The notes beneath the pieces are model-generated. The model had not been told where the DNA came from. It worked only from the letters and a program-made list of their open reading frames with translations, and did no database searches. The position numbers and the translations under genes are program-made. Below are positions 46,412 to 55,620 of a stretch of DNA of 64,000 nt, one piece after another. The stretch's first letter is position 1, and the number at the start of each line of letters is the position of its first letter. The DNA comes from Eudoraea chungangensis (GTDB lineage: Bacteria > Bacteroidota > Bacteroidia > Flavobacteriales > Flavobacteriaceae), in NCBI RefSeq assembly GCF_029360665.1, contig NZ_JARDUB010000002.1:62001-126000 (forward strand), written 5' to 3'.

Positions 46412-47761
46412 ATGAAAGGAAAAAGAATTAGAATAAAGACGTCCATATTAAGAATTTGCTTAGTAATACTTTTGGCGCCTTTTTATTTACTAGCGCAAGA
46501 CCAAGTATTAATTAAGAATGTTAGAATATTTGACGGTGTAAACAACGAGTTGTCCTCATCAACAAACCTACTAATTGAAGACAACCTTATAAAAACGATT
46601 TCTCCAAATGCTAAGGCTGGAAAAAATGTAACAGAAATAGATGGCAATGGAAAAATTCTCATTCCTGGTCTAACAGACTGTCACACACACATCATGTGGA
46701 ATGACAATATTGAATTTTTAGTGTATGGAGCACCAGAAGGTTATGTAGGGGCAATGGCCTCAGTGAATGCTAGAGAAATGCTAATGCGGGGGTTTACCAC
46801 CGTTAGAGACGTTGGGGGGCCATCTATTGGTTTAAAAAAGGTTATTGATAAGGGATTAACACCCGGGCCGAGAATTTTACCATCAGGGGCATTTGTATCC
46901 CAAACATCTGGCCATGGCGACTACGACCCGAAACTTTGGTATTTATCCCCTCACTTTACAGGACAAATTGATAAAGCATACCTCCGAGGATGGACCATAA
47001 TTGCGGATGGTGAGGCTGAAGTTAGAAAAGCCACCAGAGATATATTAAGAGGAGGGGTAAGCCAAATTAAAGCTTTTGGCAGTGGTAGTATTACAGGGGC
47101 TCACGATCCTCTAGATGTCACGGAGTATACCTTTGAAGAACTTAAAGTCATAGCAGAAGAAACAGCAAAATGGGGAACATATGCTACAATTCATGCCTAT
47201 TCAAATGAAGGCATTCAAAATGCGATAAAGGCAGGTTTTGAATCAATTGAACATGGCTTATTTGCTAGTGACGAAACCTTTCAAATGATGAAAGATAACG
47301 ACGTATTCTTTTCAACCCAGTTTTTAGCATTTAGCTTAACACCAGAGCAAGCAGGTATGCAAGGAGAATCCGCTAATAAATATCTAATCGCTCAAGCGGG
47401 TGCTCAAGCGGGTTATAAGGCTGCGAAAAAAGCAGGCGTAAAGATGTCTTGGGGTACAGACGCTCTTGGTTCACTAGAACTCCAACGTATGCAAAGTCAA
47501 GAGTTTATTGCCAGATCAGAATATTTTTCAGGGTATGAAATCCTCAAACAAGCCACCTCTAATAATGCCGAGCTTTTTGAGCGAAGTGGCAAAAGACACC
47601 CTTATCAGGAAGGATCTATTGGTGTAATAAAAGAAGGAGCTTATGCTGATTTATTAATAGTAGAAGGGAATCCCTTAGAAGATATTACGCTTTTAGCCGA
47701 GCCTGAAAAAAACCTAGTTCTCATCATGAAGGATGGTAAAGTTTACAAGAATAAACTCTAA
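46412..47761 (+). CDS. Exported metal-dependent amidohydrolase (imidazolonepropionase/prolidase-like)
   Basis: The 449-residue enzyme has a signal peptide (ILRICLVILLAPFYLLAQ). The metal site comprises GLTDCHTHIMW (His91, His93), a Lys-bearing QIKAFGSGS segment, HAYSNEG, the ESIEHGLF His, and SWGTDALG with the catalytic Asp. It resembles the group that includes Xaa-Arg/Xaa-Pro dipeptidases and organophosphate-active amidohydrolases. The exact substrate is unknown. It lies 41 bp after the first D-aminoacylase-like gene and is followed by the second after 22 bp, so all three are probably made together in the periplasm. Confidence 0.87.
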   Translation: MKGKRIRIKTSILRICLVILLAPFYLLAQDQVLIKNVRIFDGVNNELSSSTNLLIEDNLIKTISPNAKAGKNVTEIDGNGKILIPGLTDCHTHIMWNDNIEFLVYGAPEGYVGAMASVNAREMLMRGFTTVRDVGGPSIGLKKVIDKGLTPGPRILPSGAFVSQTSGHGDYDPKLWYLSPHFTGQIDKAYLRGWTIIADGEAEVRKATRDILRGGVSQIKAFGSGSITGAHDPLDVTEYTFEELKVIAEETAKWGTYATIHAYSNEGIQNAIKAGFESIEHGLFASDETFQMMKDNDVFFSTQFLAFSLTPEQAGMQGESANKYLIAQAGAQAGYKAAKKAGVKMSWGTDALGSLELQRMQSQEFIARSEYFSGYEILKQATSNNAELFERSGKRHPYQEGSIGVIKEGAYADLLIVEGNPLEDITLLAEPEKNLVLIMKDGKVYKNKL

Positions 47762-47783
47762 AGTGCAAATAATTCATATAGTG

Positions 47784-49448
47784 ATGAATCATAGAATAAT
47801 AATATATTTTTTATGCATTAGTCTCTTTACGGGATGTTCAGGTTCTACTAACGCCTCGAAAAAGATCAAAATACCAATTGATACTGAATTTGATCTTGTA
47901 ATACTTAACGGACGGGTCATGGATCCAGAAACTGGATTTGATGCGATGATAAATGTTGGGGTTCTTGATGGTCATATTGCATTAATAACTGAAGAGAAAA
48001 TCTCTGGCAAGGAAACAATTGATGCAACTGGTCATGTGGTGACTGCAGGTTTTATTGAAACGCATAACCACTGGACGCGTACCATGGGGTATAAAATGAT
48101 GCTGAGGGATGGTGTGACTTCTTCTTTTGATCTTGAATATGGGACAGTAGGAACTCGAGTGGCAGAGTGGTATAAGGAGAGGGAAGGAAAGTGTCAGGTA
48201 AACTTTGGTACAGCATCGAGTCATGAAGGAGCACGTTCATTAGTGCTTGACGAAGTAGAAACAACCTTTGATGCTCCGGTAGCACATTTTGGGAGAGCCC
48301 CTCAGTATACAAAGTGGTCGGACCATCACCCTAATCTTCATGAAGGGAATCAAATATTAAAAGTTATAGATCAAGGCCTCCAAGATGGGGCAATTGGAAT
48401 TAGTAGCACATTAGGTTATATGCGAGGTGGGGCCTCTACACGTGAGGTTTTTGAGTTACAAAAGTTAGGTGGGAAATATGGGCGACAGTTTGGCGCGCAT
48501 GTCCGGATGACGCCAGGTACCTATGACCAAGAAGCAAATAGCGCACAAGAATTGTTGGCCAATGCTGCGGCTTTGGGTGCGCCGGTTTTAATTTGCCACT
48601 TTAATAATAACGGTTGGGATATTGTAGAAGAGCTAATTGTAGGACTGCAAGAAAGAGGAATTAATGCTTGGGGCGAAATATATCCTTATGCCGCAGGACA
48701 AACTAACATAAATGCTGTCTTTCTAAAACCTGAAATATGGGTAGATCAATTAGGCCATACGTATGAGGAAACTATGGTTGATCCGGTTACGGGAAAGTTT
48801 TTGACTCGGTCTGAAAGAGATGCTTTGCTTGCCAGAGATCCAACACATGAAGTGATTTTATATAAAATGCCTAAAGAAGAGATTCCAAAATGGTTGAAAC
48901 TTAAGCATATTACCATGGCAAATGATGCTTTATTTCCTGAAGAGGCAGATCCTGATTGGGATACCCCCTATGATGAAGTTGGAAACATGCATCCCAGAAC
49001 ACCTGGTGCCAGAGGAATTAGTTTAAGGCTAGGTCGTGAGCACGGTATTCCTCTCATGCACACCTTGGCACAGCTTAGTTACAATTCTGCTAAGCACCTT
49101 GGCGATATGGGACTGGAATCTATGCAAAAAAGAGGACGTATGCAGGAAGGCATGGTTGCTGATATTGTAATTATTGACCCAAATAATGTGAGTGATAACT
49201 CTACCTACCAAAAGGGTAATGTTGTTACTACCGGAATTCCCTATGTATTGGTAAACGGAGTAATTACAGTAAAGAATTCGGAAGTATTAAAAGTATTTGC
49301 CGGACAACCTATACGCTTCACTCAAATGCAATCAAAACTGGAACCTCTTGACCCTGAAAAATGGAAGTCAAAGTTTTATGCCCCAGTTGAAGTGAAAGGA
49401 GATGGATGCCTTCCACACCCGGATACACAACCTGAATATTTTGATTAG
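47784..49448 (+). CDS. Lipoprotein amidohydrolase, divergent D-aminoacylase-like (second paralogue)
   Basis: The protein starts at ATG 47784 (MNHRIIIYF), giving about 554 residues with a lipobox (LFTGC, Cys18). A longer frame reaches back into the previous gene and is not needed. It is paralogous to the 44715 gene: both have [21 protein letters not shown] and [15 protein letters not shown]. The HxH reads FIETHNHWT and the usual GNCG Cys is absent (GVTSSFDLEYGTVG). One copy is soluble and one is lipid-anchored, which suggests the two work at different places or on different substrates. Confidence 0.86.
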   Translation: MNHRIIIYFLCISLFTGCSGSTNASKKIKIPIDTEFDLVILNGRVMDPETGFDAMINVGVLDGHIALITEEKISGKETIDATGHVVTAGFIETHNHWTRTMGYKMMLRDGVTSSFDLEYGTVGTRVAEWYKEREGKCQVNFGTASSHEGARSLVLDEVETTFDAPVAHFGRAPQYTKWSDHHPNLHEGNQILKVIDQGLQDGAIGISSTLGYMRGGASTREVFELQKLGGKYGRQFGAHVRMTPGTYDQEANSAQELLANAAALGAPVLICHFNNNGWDIVEELIVGLQERGINAWGEIYPYAAGQTNINAVFLKPEIWVDQLGHTYEETMVDPVTGKFLTRSERDALLARDPTHEVILYKMPKEEIPKWLKLKHITMANDALFPEEADPDWDTPYDEVGNMHPRTPGARGISLRLGREHGIPLMHTLAQLSYNSAKHLGDMGLESMQKRGRMQEGMVADIVIIDPNNVSDNSTYQKGNVVTTGIPYVLVNGVITVKNSEVLKVFAGQPIRFTQMQSKLEPLDPEKWKSKFYAPVEVKGDGCLPHPDTQPEYFD

Positions 49449-49518
49449 GACATTGGAATAGAGTCCGAACTTGTCTGAAGTATTGAAATTTTTCAATTAA
49501 TTGAAACGAGACTATCAC

Positions 49519-50412
49519 ATGAACACAGGAAATATTTTATTAGTGCCCATGTCAATATTATATATAGGTATCCTTCCATCTTTTTCACAATCAGAGCAAG
49601 AATACAATGCATCAAATCTTGCTAAAGAATTGGCAAATCCTAATGCAACAAGAGGGCAATTGTTTAATAATTTTGACTATGTTCGATATGACGGAAATGT
49701 GTCGGATGCAGGACAAAATGGATTAGTTTACGGCTTCCAGCCGAGTCTTCCTGTTCCTTTATCTGAAGGGGTAAATCTTTTTGTTCGTCCTCTGATCCCG
49801 GTATACTTAAATCAACCAGTATTAGGAACTAATGGTTTTGAAAACAAGACTAGTTTTGGGAATATAAGTGTAGATGTGGCTGTTGGAAAAACATGGCCGT
49901 CTAAATGGATGACGCTTGTTGGTGTTTTTGCTGGATTTCCAACGGCAGGTAATGAAGAGTTGCGTTCCAACTTCACCACATTGGGACCAGAAATTGTAAT
50001 TGGAAAGGCAACATCATGGGGGTTTGTAGGACTTATGGTAAATCACGCCTGGAGTCTGAATAGTAAGGATCCGGACCCAGAGAGCTTTACGATATTATCT
50101 GATAGTTTTTGGACGACCACAGCCGGAAGAGAAAAAGCAAGTGTTACTGCAGGTCAATATTTTTACACGGTTAACTTGAAGAAGGGATGGCAAATACAAG
50201 GTACCCCAACATGGGCGTATAATCACGAAGGAACGGACGGAAATAAGTTCTCATTTCCAATTGGAACAGGTATTACTAAAGTCACCAATTTTGGTAAGTT
50301 ACCCATAAAACTAAACTTACAATATTGGTACTACATTGCCTCTCCCCAAAACTTTGGACCTCAACAGCAAATTAGATTATCAATTATACCAATTATTAAT
50401 TTACCCTGGTAA
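49519..50412 (+). CDS. Outer-membrane beta-barrel protein (transporter-like)
   Basis: This protein of about 297 residues has a signal peptide (LLVPMSILYIGILPSFSQ) and then beta-strand patterns of a barrel: GLVYGFQPSLPVPLSEGV, VNLFVRPLIPVY, and a C-terminal strand ending PIINLPW. No plug or enzymatic motif is seen. The ATG at 49519 (MNTGNILL) is preferred to a TTG at 49501. It is the first of three barrel proteins downstream of the amidohydrolases, probably for passage of substrate or product across the outer membrane. Confidence 0.75.
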   Translation: MNTGNILLVPMSILYIGILPSFSQSEQEYNASNLAKELANPNATRGQLFNNFDYVRYDGNVSDAGQNGLVYGFQPSLPVPLSEGVNLFVRPLIPVYLNQPVLGTNGFENKTSFGNISVDVAVGKTWPSKWMTLVGVFAGFPTAGNEELRSNFTTLGPEIVIGKATSWGFVGLMVNHAWSLNSKDPDPESFTILSDSFWTTTAGREKASVTAGQYFYTVNLKKGWQIQGTPTWAYNHEGTDGNKFSFPIGTGITKVTNFGKLPIKLNLQYWYYIASPQNFGPQQQIRLSIIPIINLPW

Positions 50413-50444
50413 TGAATGTTACAACATTTTAAATAATAAATAAG

Positions 50445-51695
50445 ATGAAAAAGAGTACATACCTAGTTGTTTTATTAATCATTCTCGGATCATTCCCGCT
50501 TTCTGCTCAGCAGGACCCTGCCATAAACAGAGACATTTCGGGTCCAGGATCTGTAATGAATCAGTTAGACAATGATGAAGAGAGTCAGGGATTAAGAGCG
50601 TGGTACATTCTAGATAGCCTAGACAATGCCAAAGAACGATTTTACGATAAGACTGGATTTAAAATTAGTGGAGATTACAATTCCCAAATAATGGCTGCGA
50701 CAGATGCTATAGGAAACAATATTGGCGCTAGTGGAGTATTCAGAATTTATGGTAAATGGAACCTTATTAATCATGGAAGTGATAAAGAAGGTGGTATCAT
50801 ATTTAAGGTAGAAAACAGGCATAGGTATACCGAAAATGCTCTTAGGGAGTATGGTCCGGTAGATATTGGGTACGCTGGGCTATTGCAATCTGTCTATAAC
50901 AATCAGGGATGGAGGGCCACCAATTTATACTGGCGTCAGGAATTTGGGAAGAGCAAAATAGTCGCATATGGAGGATTTGTAGATATTACGGACTGGACAG
51001 ATGTATATGCAGTTGCTAGTCCATGGCAGAGTTTTAATAATATTGTTTTTGCCACAGGTTCAGGAGCCCTAGGAGGGGCTTACCCGGATGGTTCGATGGG
51101 GTTCATGGTAAGTGGTTGGTTGACGGATAATTTGTATGCAGTTGGCAGTTTAGTAGACGCTAACGGAGACGCGACCCAGTTTTGGAAAGGTTTCGACACC
51201 TTCTTTACTGATTTTGAGACAGTAAAAACGTTTGAGTTGGGATATTCCCCTGGGGTTGAAATGCTCTTTCTAAGAAACATACACTTAACGTTTTGGCAGG
51301 TGGATGCAAGGAGAGAAGCCAATACGCCCTCAGGTTGGGGAATCATTGGATCTGCAAGTTGGGCACTGGGAGCGCAATATCAGTATCTACCCTTTTTACG
51401 ATTTGGCTGGGCCAAAGATGGCCTCGCCTTTTACGAGTACTCCATCAGTACGGGAATAGCCTTTAATATTGCAGGTCCGAATACAGTCGGCATTGGACTC
51501 AATTACAATAAACCAAATGAAAGCACTTTTGGGATCGATTTAGATCCACAATTTACCGGGGAGGTTTTTTATAAATTCAAATTAACACATCATTCAGAGA
51601 TAACCCCAAACATTCAATTTTTGGGAAATCCAGCCTTTAATCCAGATAACAGTTTTATAGCAGTATTTGGCTTAAGAGGTAGGTTCTACTTCTGA
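50445..51695 (+). CDS. OprB-like carbohydrate/solute porin
   Basis: This 416-residue outer-membrane porin has a signal peptide (YLVVLLIILGSFPLSAQQ), 14-16 beta strands and a terminal Phe (RGRFYF) that fits BAM insertion. GFKISGDYNSQIMAATDAIG and the DWTDVYAVASPW segment resemble OprB/carbohydrate-selective porins. The 33-bp spacing from the previous barrel gene puts both in one transcript. A weak AGTCTT/AAGACT hairpin with a T-rich tail follows its stop near 51702-51737. Confidence 0.82.
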   Translation: MKKSTYLVVLLIILGSFPLSAQQDPAINRDISGPGSVMNQLDNDEESQGLRAWYILDSLDNAKERFYDKTGFKISGDYNSQIMAATDAIGNNIGASGVFRIYGKWNLINHGSDKEGGIIFKVENRHRYTENALREYGPVDIGYAGLLQSVYNNQGWRATNLYWRQEFGKSKIVAYGGFVDITDWTDVYAVASPWQSFNNIVFATGSGALGGAYPDGSMGFMVSGWLTDNLYAVGSLVDANGDATQFWKGFDTFFTDFETVKTFELGYSPGVEMLFLRNIHLTFWQVDARREANTPSGWGIIGSASWALGAQYQYLPFLRFGWAKDGLAFYEYSISTGIAFNIAGPNTVGIGLNYNKPNESTFGIDLDPQFTGEVFYKFKLTHHSEITPNIQFLGNPAFNPDNSFIAVFGLRGRFYF

Positions 51696-52049
51696 TTTTA
51701 TGAGTCTTTTAATTTAATTTTCAAGACTATATTTTTAATTATAAATTAAGTCAAATGCCACTCTTTCGTATTCATTTACCCGGTTTAAGCTTATTTAGGT
51801 GTCCAACATTAAGACCCCATTGAAATATATGGTCTTGTTATGAATCTCCCAAAAGCATGCAGGATGCCAAGTTTTTGAATTATGTTCAAAAAGACAACTT
51901 CAGATATAAATTAAATAAATAGGGGAAGATGTACTCTTAATGAAAGAAAACTTATTGAAAACTAATCTTTTAAGACTTTTAGATCTAAATGCAAAGCGAT
52001 GGTTCATAAAAAATGGGAATGTTTTCCTTAATACTAAAAAATCTATATT
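51696..52049. other. Intergenic region with a possible 37-codon leader frame
   Basis: This is 354 bp between two porin genes. A weak inverted repeat (AGTCTT/AAGACT near 51702-51737, then a T-rich run) may end the upstream transcript. A frame from ATG 51940 to TGA 52051-52053 encodes a 37-residue basic peptide (MKENLLKTNLLRLLDLNAKR...) whose stop overlaps the next ATG. It could be a leader peptide; homology is not visible. Nothing else is seen. Confidence 0.4.
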
Positions 52050-53219
52050 ATGATTGTTCGAATATCACATTTCTGGTTAACTACAAGATTCCTAATACTA
52101 TTCATTATTGTCGCATTTATTGGTGGCAGTGAGAATCTATGGTCGCAAGACTCCAAAGACAAAGATGAACTGCCTCCAGGTTGGTGGCAGTTACCTAAAC
52201 TAGATACCCGTTTAAATTTAGGAGGCTATGTGAAATTGGACTATATTCAAGACTTTAATCCCATTGGTTCGCCTGACTTCTTCAATACGGCAACGATTCC
52301 TACGGACGGATCAACCGGGTCATCGGCAAATCTGAACGCCAAAGAAACAAGGCTCCATCTTGATGCGATTCGGGGAACTGGCATTGGGGATATACGTTTG
52401 TACATAGAAGGAGACTTTTTTGGCACCAATGGAGCGTTTCGTTTACGTCATGCTTTCGTTGACATAGCGGACAAGTGGCGGGCAGGTCAGTGGTGGTCTA
52501 ATTTTATGGATGAGGACATTATACCTGCTACACTTGATTTTGAAAAACCTGCGGCCTACGTCTTTATTCGACAACCTCTAATTCGATATAAACACGCTCT
52601 TGGTTCTTCTTATATTGCTTTTTCCATTGAAAAACCTAGTAAGATTGGGCAACAACCCGAACAGGATGGTGCTTTTTTTTCACCCATTCCTGATATTACC
52701 GTCAGATACAGGCATAACAGAGACTGGGGCCACCTTCAACTATCCACATATTACGCCCTAATGCAATACAGATATGAGGAAGGGGGCGATGTAAACACTT
52801 CATTATACGGTTTGAATCTATCAGGAATAATACGAATCCTAGGAGAAGACAGATTGGGGTTTCAGGGCGTATACGGACCTGGTATTGGCAGATACAGGGG
52901 AGGTGGCTCTACAGCCTTGAATGAAGATGGAACTATAGACGCGTTGACAGAATTTGGCATCTTTTTTTCTTATGAGCATTATTGGTCTAAGAAATGGACT
53001 AGCCTCCTTGTGTATAATTACGGGGACATCGATAATACCCTAGGACAGCCAGAAGGAAGTCCGCACGCGACTGGCTATGTCGCGGCGAACCTCATTTGGC
53101 ATTTTATCGATAATGCATTTGTAGGAATGGAATATCTAAGGGGTTTTAGGGAAGATTTTGATGGTTCTAGGGGGTACGCTAACAGGCTACAGATTAGTGT
53201 AAAATACACCTTCAATTAA
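52050..53219 (+). CDS. DcaP-like outer-membrane porin
   Basis: This 389-residue barrel protein has a signal peptide (LILFIIVAFIGGSENLWSQ). The DcaP-type start is LGGYVKLDYIQDFNPIGSPD, with LHLDAIRGTGIGDIRLYIEG, YRLRHAFV-like RLRHAFVDI, and a C-terminal strand RLQISVKYTFN. DcaP porins pass negatively charged organic solutes such as dicarboxylates or acyl compounds, which fits a block that would release acylated or acidic products. It ends 282 bp before a strong bidirectional terminator and is probably the last gene of the LuxR-amidohydrolase block. Confidence 0.85.
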   Translation: MIVRISHFWLTTRFLILFIIVAFIGGSENLWSQDSKDKDELPPGWWQLPKLDTRLNLGGYVKLDYIQDFNPIGSPDFFNTATIPTDGSTGSSANLNAKETRLHLDAIRGTGIGDIRLYIEGDFFGTNGAFRLRHAFVDIADKWRAGQWWSNFMDEDIIPATLDFEKPAAYVFIRQPLIRYKHALGSSYIAFSIEKPSKIGQQPEQDGAFFSPIPDITVRYRHNRDWGHLQLSTYYALMQYRYEEGGDVNTSLYGLNLSGIIRILGEDRLGFQGVYGPGIGRYRGGGSTALNEDGTIDALTEFGIFFSYEHYWSKKWTSLLVYNYGDIDNTLGQPEGSPHATGYVAANLIWHFIDNAFVGMEYLRGFREDFDGSRGYANRLQISVKYTFN

Positions 53220-53500
53220 TCTAGGAGCCATAGATTTGGGATGCTGTTGATCATTTACATTTAGGTTAAACATAATATAATCAAAAAGTGGTGTCTTTCC
53301 GGGTTCTTTTTGACTACTAATCTGCCAAGAGATGCTGTTAGAGAGTCTTTTAGGGGCTCACCAATCGATTAAGTATTAAGTGAACTACTACCTATAGATT
53401 TATAGCTGTTATGCCACTTTTAGGGAGGCTGTTTGTTATTTGGTTTGGACACGGGCTTCTTTTATTATATTTTTCTGCTAGCTTTAATAATTAAAGAAGT

Positions 53501-53529
53501 AAAGCCCCAAAGAGTTATTTCGGGGCTTT
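53501..53529. terminator. Bidirectional terminator between the porin and the pore-forming-like lipoprotein
   Basis: AAAGCCCC and GGGGCTTT (8 bp) flank a 13-base loop, with A-rich sequence before and T-rich sequence after, so it can act for both converging genes. The rest of the 336-bp gap (53220-53555) holds no gene. Confidence 0.8.
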
Positions 53530-53555
53530 AATTTTAGTATACACAGACAATATAA

Positions 53556-55235
53556 TTATAAATCATTACAGCTATGGGCAATATCCCGAGTTTCCGTTGA
53601 GGTCTCGATAATTTTATCGATAATGGTGTTGCCACGAACGGTTACCTCAATATAGTCTGCTTCCACCTCAGTTATAACTCCGGTGAAACTATTGAAGGCA
53701 AATTGGGTAAGTATTTCTTGCCCGGTTAAAGCCATATTATCTTCTTGGTATTTTCCTGAGATTCTGAATTTTTGTACGAAGGGGACTCTTATATTTTGAT
53801 ATTGTTGGTAGATATCTGCAACTGCAATTGCGGTACCAGGAGGAACACCTACTTCCCTTGATACTGAAACTTCAACAGACTTTTCAGTGCTAATACTCCT
53901 AGACCGAGTATTGGTTTCCGTTGCAGTTTTCGAGTATTCATAACTACCGGTAATTGATCCGGTGATGGACTGTTTGGTTCCACTACCAAAGAATTTGGCT
54001 TCTGCTTCGTAGGCTACTTCTACACTTACTTCAACACCAGCAGTGTTTGTGGTTGAAACAGACATTGTTTCTTCATATCCGGCAACCTGAGTTGTCGCAA
54101 TGGTAGTACTTTCTCCCACAGTTTGCGTCAATGTTCCACTACTACAGTTTCTCAAAGTACTGTTATAGGCACTATTAGTAGCAGAAGGCGGCATAATGGG
54201 TTTGGCAAATTGCGAATCAACCACTTGCACATCCCAATCTATATCAAAAAGCAATATTCTAAAGTAATTGGGATCTGTAGGAGTATTATTCGATGCAATT
54301 AGAAAATTACTGCCAGATATAACCAAAGGATTCGCTGTATTAAAAGGCACTATAGAAAACAATCCAGGCCCTTCTTTAATTATTTTGAACCAGTAGTTAG
54401 TAAAAAATTCAACATTTGTATTGGTGCCGTTCCTTTCTAAGTTCTCTCTGGTTTGAATATTTAGTCGGGTACCCGACATATAGAGATAGTGGATGTCATT
54501 TCCATTTTTAACGGCCATGGAATAGAACCCTTCATTATTGGGGATTTTTTGGAAGTAATAGGTTGTAAAATTCTCAAAATACTCCGGGTTTTCTGCATAA
54601 TTCAAATCCGTCCTGACCTTCATATCCATGCTAACGCTACTTTCATTTAGGTATCCTTGCGAACCAGGGGCAGCAATTACTTCATTTTCTTTGTTAACTA
54701 CTTGTACATAGTATTTTAAATCTGGTCGCAGGCTTATATCTGCGAATAAGTCGTCTAAACCTTCGGCCCCGATTTCTTCATCTTCTGGGCTTGGTTTGAA
54801 TGATAGTTTAGTAAAGTCTTGGGTTGCCAAAACAGCGTCGTTTTCATCTCTTACCGTTACTTGAACAGCAACTCCATCTTTCAATTCACTTTCAATAGTA
54901 GCGTCAAGAGCATCATTTTCAAAGGAGAGTATGGCTAAATTGCTGTATTCATCGAAGCTTATTATTTGGTCTTCAATACCTGAAGATGATTCCATTGAAA
55001 TCACTGCGGTAACTGGTTTATAGCCTCTTCTTGCAATTTCACGGGCACTTAGGCTTATTCCAATTTGTCCGTTGTCGGTCTCAAATTCACTGGTTGAAAT
55101 GCTAGGTGCAAGTTCTTCAACTTCTCCATCTGGGTCCCTTTGGCCGTCGCTGTCTTCTTTGCTGCAAGCTATTGATACCATACATAGAGAGACAATTAAG
55201 AATCTTCTGGTTATTCTAAAGTTTGTTTTCATCAT
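53556..55235 (-). CDS. Lipoprotein with aerolysin/ETX-MTX2-like pore-forming module
   Basis: The 559-residue product has a lipobox (MVSIAC, Cys24) and an Asp/Glu-rich linker, then a beta-rich region (about 60-200). A segment (about 215-350) looks like beta-trefoil/agglutinin repeats: FTTYYFQKIPNNEGFYSM, TNYWFKIIKEGPGLFSIV and TDPNYFRILLF. Residues 357-559 show the aerolysin-type pattern. They start NCSSGTLTQTVGESTT, carry long alternating Ser/Thr strands (GTKQSITGSITGSYEYSKTA), then the VPPGTAIAV and NIRVPF pair. Two cysteines (364, 556) bracket the module and could pair. It is a candidate surface or secreted pore former; homology is inferred from pattern only. Its promoter has a tandem 11-bp repeat. 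Confidence 0.7.
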   Translation of the reverse strand: MMKTNFRITRRFLIVSLCMVSIACSKEDSDGQRDPDGEVEELAPSISTSEFETDNGQIGISLSAREIARRGYKPVTAVISMESSSGIEDQIISFDEYSNLAILSFENDALDATIESELKDGVAVQVTVRDENDAVLATQDFTKLSFKPSPEDEEIGAEGLDDLFADISLRPDLKYYVQVVNKENEVIAAPGSQGYLNESSVSMDMKVRTDLNYAENPEYFENFTTYYFQKIPNNEGFYSMAVKNGNDIHYLYMSGTRLNIQTRENLERNGTNTNVEFFTNYWFKIIKEGPGLFSIVPFNTANPLVISGSNFLIASNNTPTDPNYFRILLFDIDWDVQVVDSQFAKPIMPPSATNSAYNSTLRNCSSGTLTQTVGESTTIATTQVAGYEETMSVSTTNTAGVEVSVEVAYEAEAKFFGSGTKQSITGSITGSYEYSKTATETNTRSRSISTEKSVEVSVSREVGVPPGTAIAVADIYQQYQNIRVPFVQKFRISGKYQEDNMALTGQEILTQFAFNSFTGVITEVEADYIEVTVRGNTIIDKIIETSTETRDIAHSCNDL

Positions 55236-55620
55236 TTTTTGTTTTGCGGATTAAACTTGATTACTGTTTTGTGTGACCTGCTCGATAAAAAGTCTGCAGC
55301 CCTTAACCGAGCAAGACCACAAAACGGATGTCATTGATTAGATTGATTTTCAATGACTCTACAAACCTAGATTTCTGATTTTCAACAAAAAAAAATGAAG
55401 GGGGTACAAAGGGGGTACATCCTAAAAACTGCAGTATTTAAAGGGTGTTCGGGAGATTGAAAGAAAAGATAGGAAAGGCTAGATCCTTTTTTTTGAGCAA
55501 TTTTTTTCAGGAAGTAGGGATCGTTATATTGTTATTGTTGATGTTTAGGTTCTCAGAAAAACCTAAACAACCCTCAACAATTCATTTATCTGTCAGAAAA
55601 GAGAAAAAGTCTATTACAGT
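55236..55620. other. Structured promoter region of the pore-forming-like lipoprotein
   Basis: On the minus strand a TAGGTTTG box (55362-55369) matches the TAnnTTTG -7 consensus, with TTTTTTG about 16 bases upstream. Directly behind this lies a perfect 11-bp tandem repeat (AAGGGGGTACA twice on the plus strand, 55398-55419). Downstream, the leader has two inverted repeats: TCATTGA/TCAATGA (55331-55356) and TGCTCG/CGAGCA (55279-55313). I call no gene here. Confidence 0.6.
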
